Part shown: positions 61,608-64,000 of the stretch, piece by piece
Numbering within the stretch: position 1 is the first letter of the stretch
How the letters are laid out: each line of letters opens with the position of its first letter
Source of the DNA: Nitrospirota bacterium
GTDB taxonomy: Bacteria; Nitrospirota_A; Leptospirillia; Leptospirillales; Leptospirillaceae
NCBI GenBank assembly: GCA_021829515.1
Contig: JAKBPM010000002.1
Coordinates: 1-64,000, forward strand
DNA: 64,000 nucleotides
Direction: 5' to 3'
Notes under the pieces: model-generated
Seen by the model: the letters and a program-made list of their open reading frames with translations, nothing else
Told to the model about the DNA's origin: nothing
Databases searched by the model: none
Made by a program: the position numbers and the translations under genes

Positions 61608-63895
61608 GAAGGTTTTTCTCGGAATCTGTTTTTATCGTTTTCTTTTCCCTGATCTGGCTTATGTTTTGTCCTGGAACAGGGAATTCCACCGAGTCAGCCA
61701 CGCCTCCTCCCCAAAAAAATCAGCAGCAGGACAAGGTCGTTGTCCTTGCCGATCACCTGAGATTTAACCGAAAGACACACCTGATTCATGCGGTGGGACA
61801 TGCGTATGTTTCCAGAGGCAATATCTCACTGAATGCGGATGAGGTTATTATCAATCGCGAGACGAATATTGTCTGGGCTGCAGGCCATGTCCACCTTCGT
61901 GCTCCAAAAACAAAGATGAAGGCCAAGCGCCTTCGATTGAACCTTTCAAACGGGAAGGCTCACCTGATCGATGGATCGGTCGATACTGTTCAGCCTTATA
62001 CCGGGAACGGGTTGCGCGCAGAATATACCTACCATATTACGGGAAAGGTGATCGACAAGCTTTCTTCTGATCATTATCACGTCGTAAGCGGAAACGTCAC
62101 AACCTGCAACTGCCTCCCTGATTCGACTCCAAGCTGGATGATGCAGACTGGATCGGCTGATCTTTATCTTGGAGATCACTTTGACAGCTCTAACGACATA
62201 CTCAATATCAAAGGTCTCCCTGCGATTTATCTCCCCTACTTTTCCTTTCCTGTTGTTTCAAGAAAAACGGGGCTGCTGATGCCGTTTGGAAATTATAATT
62301 CGATTCAGGGGCTTGTTTTCGAGGATTCTTTGTTCTGGGATCTTGATCCGTCCTATGATTTGATGCTTACCGTGGATGACATGAGCAATTTCGGTGTTGG
62401 GGAAGGCTTAACGTACCGGCAGTCGTTTTCCCAGAATCAGAACCTGCTCTTGTCTTACAGTCAGCAGGCAGTCAATGATCCAAGCTTGGGGCTTCGGACA
62501 AATATTACGCAGACTGAGGATCTCTACAATTATTCCGGGCAGGATTTTAACTTGATGGGGAATATCAACTTCGTCAGTGCTCAGGATTTTTACCAGTTGA
62601 TGAGTGTCGGGAGTACGGCAAGTTTTAACCCGCAAATGATGTCCTCAATCTATGCGAACTACTATCAGGATAATAGCGAAGTTAACCTCATCGGTGTCTA
62701 CAACGAGGATATTTTCCCGGGTCCCAACACGACAGTCTCAAAGCTTCCACAAGGAGATTTTGCCATCATGGACTATCGCCTTGGAGAAACTCCATTTTAT
62801 TTTTCGAGCTTTTTGTCGGGGGTGGACTTTATGTCCGGGCCGATTTTAATGCAGAGAGGGTTGTTGTTTCCTCATATGAGTGGAAGTTTTTCCCTTGGGG
62901 ATGGTGCTGTTGAGATTTCTCCCCACGGTGGGGTCCTTCAGTCCTTTTACAGCGAGGGAAACAGCTCCCCGAGTCCTTATAGCCAGACTGTTCCAAATGG
63001 GGGAATTGCTGTCAGGAGTGCCTTTGAAAGAGATTTTTCTCTTCCATCGTATCTTGGGGGCGGGACTATTACCCATCAGGTTGTCCTGAACGGAGACTAT
63101 GAATATTCTCCGCAGAATAATGAGTCCGCGATTATCCAGAATGGGTGGTCCGACAATATTCCAGGTCTTAATGCGGCCTATTACGGTATAACCAACCGGT
63201 TTTTTTATGATGGACAATCAGGAACGAGTGAGATCCTGTCTTTCAAGGTTGCGCAGGAGGCTATTCTGGATTCTTACTCGACGAACACGGCCCCGACCTT
63301 CTATGGTGGGACGACTCTCTCCAATCCGTTTGTCAATCTGTCCGGTCCTTTCAGTCCGATCCTTTTTGAGGCGCATCTCCTTCCATCTGACCCGGTATCG
63401 TTTTATGGAGAGGCGTTTTATGACGAGACCTCAAGAGTTCTACCCACAGAGGATCTGTCAATGATTTTCAATCAGGCGGCAGTCATGCCGGAGGCGATTA
63501 ACTTTCTTTTCCAGATTGGCGAGACAAGTTATAGGGCGGGAACTGTTCCGATGGTGGGCAATTACTTTACCCCTCTCGCGATTACCGAAGGATATTATCA
63601 GCCTACGAGCGCCACTTTTTTGGTCCCTTCGATCGGGGTTTCGACAAGCCTTGGTTTGTATGGATCGGTTGCCTATTATGATGATCTTGATCCCGGACCT
63701 GCAGGTGGCATTCAGATGGAGGTTCTGTCAGCGGGGTATCAGGGGGCATGCTGGAGTTTTGGTTTAATGTATTCGATGGTGATTGAGCCTGCACCGCTTC
63801 CTGTCCAGACGACTTATGGTTTTTCCCTGACCCTCAATGGAATCGCGGGAATTGGTCAGCTCATCAGTCCTGTTATGCCTCCCCCTGTCCCCTGA
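61604..63895 (+). CDS. lptD: LPS-assembly outer membrane protein LptD (OstA)
   Basis: LptD forms the outer-membrane barrel that inserts LPS. The 763-residue protein has a signal peptide (FIVFFSLIWLMFCPGTGNS), an OstA/LptA-like beta-jellyroll with VVVLADHLRFNRKTHLIHA and HAYVSRGNISLNADEVII (to about residue 150), then a barrel domain beginning GLPAIYLPYFSFPV. Two Cys in TTCNC near residue 166 lie where other LptD proteins have Cys used in disulfides. GTG start overlaps folC. It shows a Gram-negative envelope beside a proteasome locus. Confidence 0.92.
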   Translation: MRRFFSESVFIVFFSLIWLMFCPGTGNSTESATPPPQKNQQQDKVVVLADHLRFNRKTHLIHAVGHAYVSRGNISLNADEVIINRETNIVWAAGHVHLRAPKTKMKAKRLRLNLSNGKAHLIDGSVDTVQPYTGNGLRAEYTYHITGKVIDKLSSDHYHVVSGNVTTCNCLPDSTPSWMMQTGSADLYLGDHFDSSNDILNIKGLPAIYLPYFSFPVVSRKTGLLMPFGNYNSIQGLVFEDSLFWDLDPSYDLMLTVDDMSNFGVGEGLTYRQSFSQNQNLLLSYSQQAVNDPSLGLRTNITQTEDLYNYSGQDFNLMGNINFVSAQDFYQLMSVGSTASFNPQMMSSIYANYYQDNSEVNLIGVYNEDIFPGPNTTVSKLPQGDFAIMDYRLGETPFYFSSFLSGVDFMSGPILMQRGLLFPHMSGSFSLGDGAVEISPHGGVLQSFYSEGNSSPSPYSQTVPNGGIAVRSAFERDFSLPSYLGGGTITHQVVLNGDYEYSPQNNESAIIQNGWSDNIPGLNAAYYGITNRFFYDGQSGTSEILSFKVAQEAILDSYSTNTAPTFYGGTTLSNPFVNLSGPFSPILFEAHLLPSDPVSFYGEAFYDETSRVLPTEDLSMIFNQAAVMPEAINFLFQIGETSYRAGTVPMVGNYFTPLAITEGYYQPTSATFLVPSIGVSTSLGLYGSVAYYDDLDPGPAGGIQMEVLSAGYQGACWSFGLMYSMVIEPAPLPVQTTYGFSLTLNGIAGIGQLISPVMPPPVP

Positions 63896-63914
63896 TGGAG
63901 TGATTCCGCATTTC

Positions 63915-64000
63915 ATGTGGCGTCACCCGAGAGTTTTTTTAATGCAAAAAGAAAGACCTCGATATGCATTTTTGTTCTGTCTTCGAGAGAAAGGCAGGGC
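63915..64000 (+). CDS. Possible 5' end of a further gene, cut by the window
   Basis: A frame opens with ATG at 63915 (a second in-frame ATG is at 63942) and runs to the window edge. Only about 28 residues are visible, rich in Arg and Phe, with no recognisable motif and no clear ribosome-binding site. It lies 19 bases after lptD on the same strand. Confidence 0.3.
   Translation, partial: MWRHPRVFLMQKERPRYAFLFCLREKGR

Overview
The window looks like a chromosomal segment of a Gram-negative, acidophilic, iron-oxidising bacterium of the Leptospirillum type (Nitrospirota). This is an inference from four observations: an LptD outer-membrane protein beside a complete Pup-type (UBact) proteasome locus; a small ubiquitin-like protein with the RMKRVDPNQ...RYRQRTGQ tail known from Nitrospirae; an unusual cbb3-like cytochrome cluster; and a GC content that looks close to 50%. 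Gene density is high and neighbouring genes very often overlap in ATGA or similar junctions. No insertion sequence, phage module or CRISPR array was found.

Layout. 1-9.8 kb: the end of a large secreted protein, a DUF202 protein, a chemotaxis transducer, a holin-like membrane protein, glmM, a ComEC-like channel that stops early inside its metallo-beta-lactamase domain, a convergent solitary DNA methyltransferase, a small promoter-plus-microprotein unit and a lipoprotein. 9.9-12.9 kb: a NuoE-NuoF fusion, tRNA-Lys, msrB, tRNA-Asn. 13-27 kb, minus strand: cdaR, cdaA, folP, ftsH, hpt, tilS, ribF and a haem-synthesis run (hemB, cobA-hemD fusion, pirin, hemC, hemA, a CcsA/HemX-like protein). 27.1-31.6 kb, plus strand: an ATP-grasp-like protein, a lysine 2,3-aminomutase, bluB and a two-domain dCTP deaminase.

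31.7-38.2 kb holds the complete UBact/Pup-proteasome system: ARC/Mpa ATPase, Dop, UBact, PrcB, PrcA and PafA. It encodes tagging (PafA), tag maturation or removal (Dop), unfolding (ARC) and degradation (PrcA/PrcB). 38.2-41.4 kb, minus strand: a dihydroorotate dehydrogenase-like protein, thrB, a thioredoxin-like [2Fe-2S] ferredoxin and a VIT/CCC1 metal transporter.

41.4-48.8 kb is a respiratory cluster without any full-length oxidase subunit I. It has a CcoO-like cytochrome c, a second monohaem cytochrome c, a CcoS-like protein, two half-size four-helix CcoN-like proteins, a formylglycine-generating-enzyme-like protein without the catalytic cysteines, a CcoG-like ferredoxin and several very small membrane proteins. 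A strong sigma70-like promoter precedes it and two tandem hairpins divide it. It is the best candidate here for an incompletely described system.

49.1-63.9 kb, plus strand, is one long chain of overlapping genes: small membrane proteins, a DUF420 protein, a Nudix hydrolase, a 2[4Fe-4S] ferredoxin, a sigma54 activator with a cysteine-rich PAS domain, the complete trpEGDCFBA set, accD, folC and lptD. The window ends just inside another possible gene.
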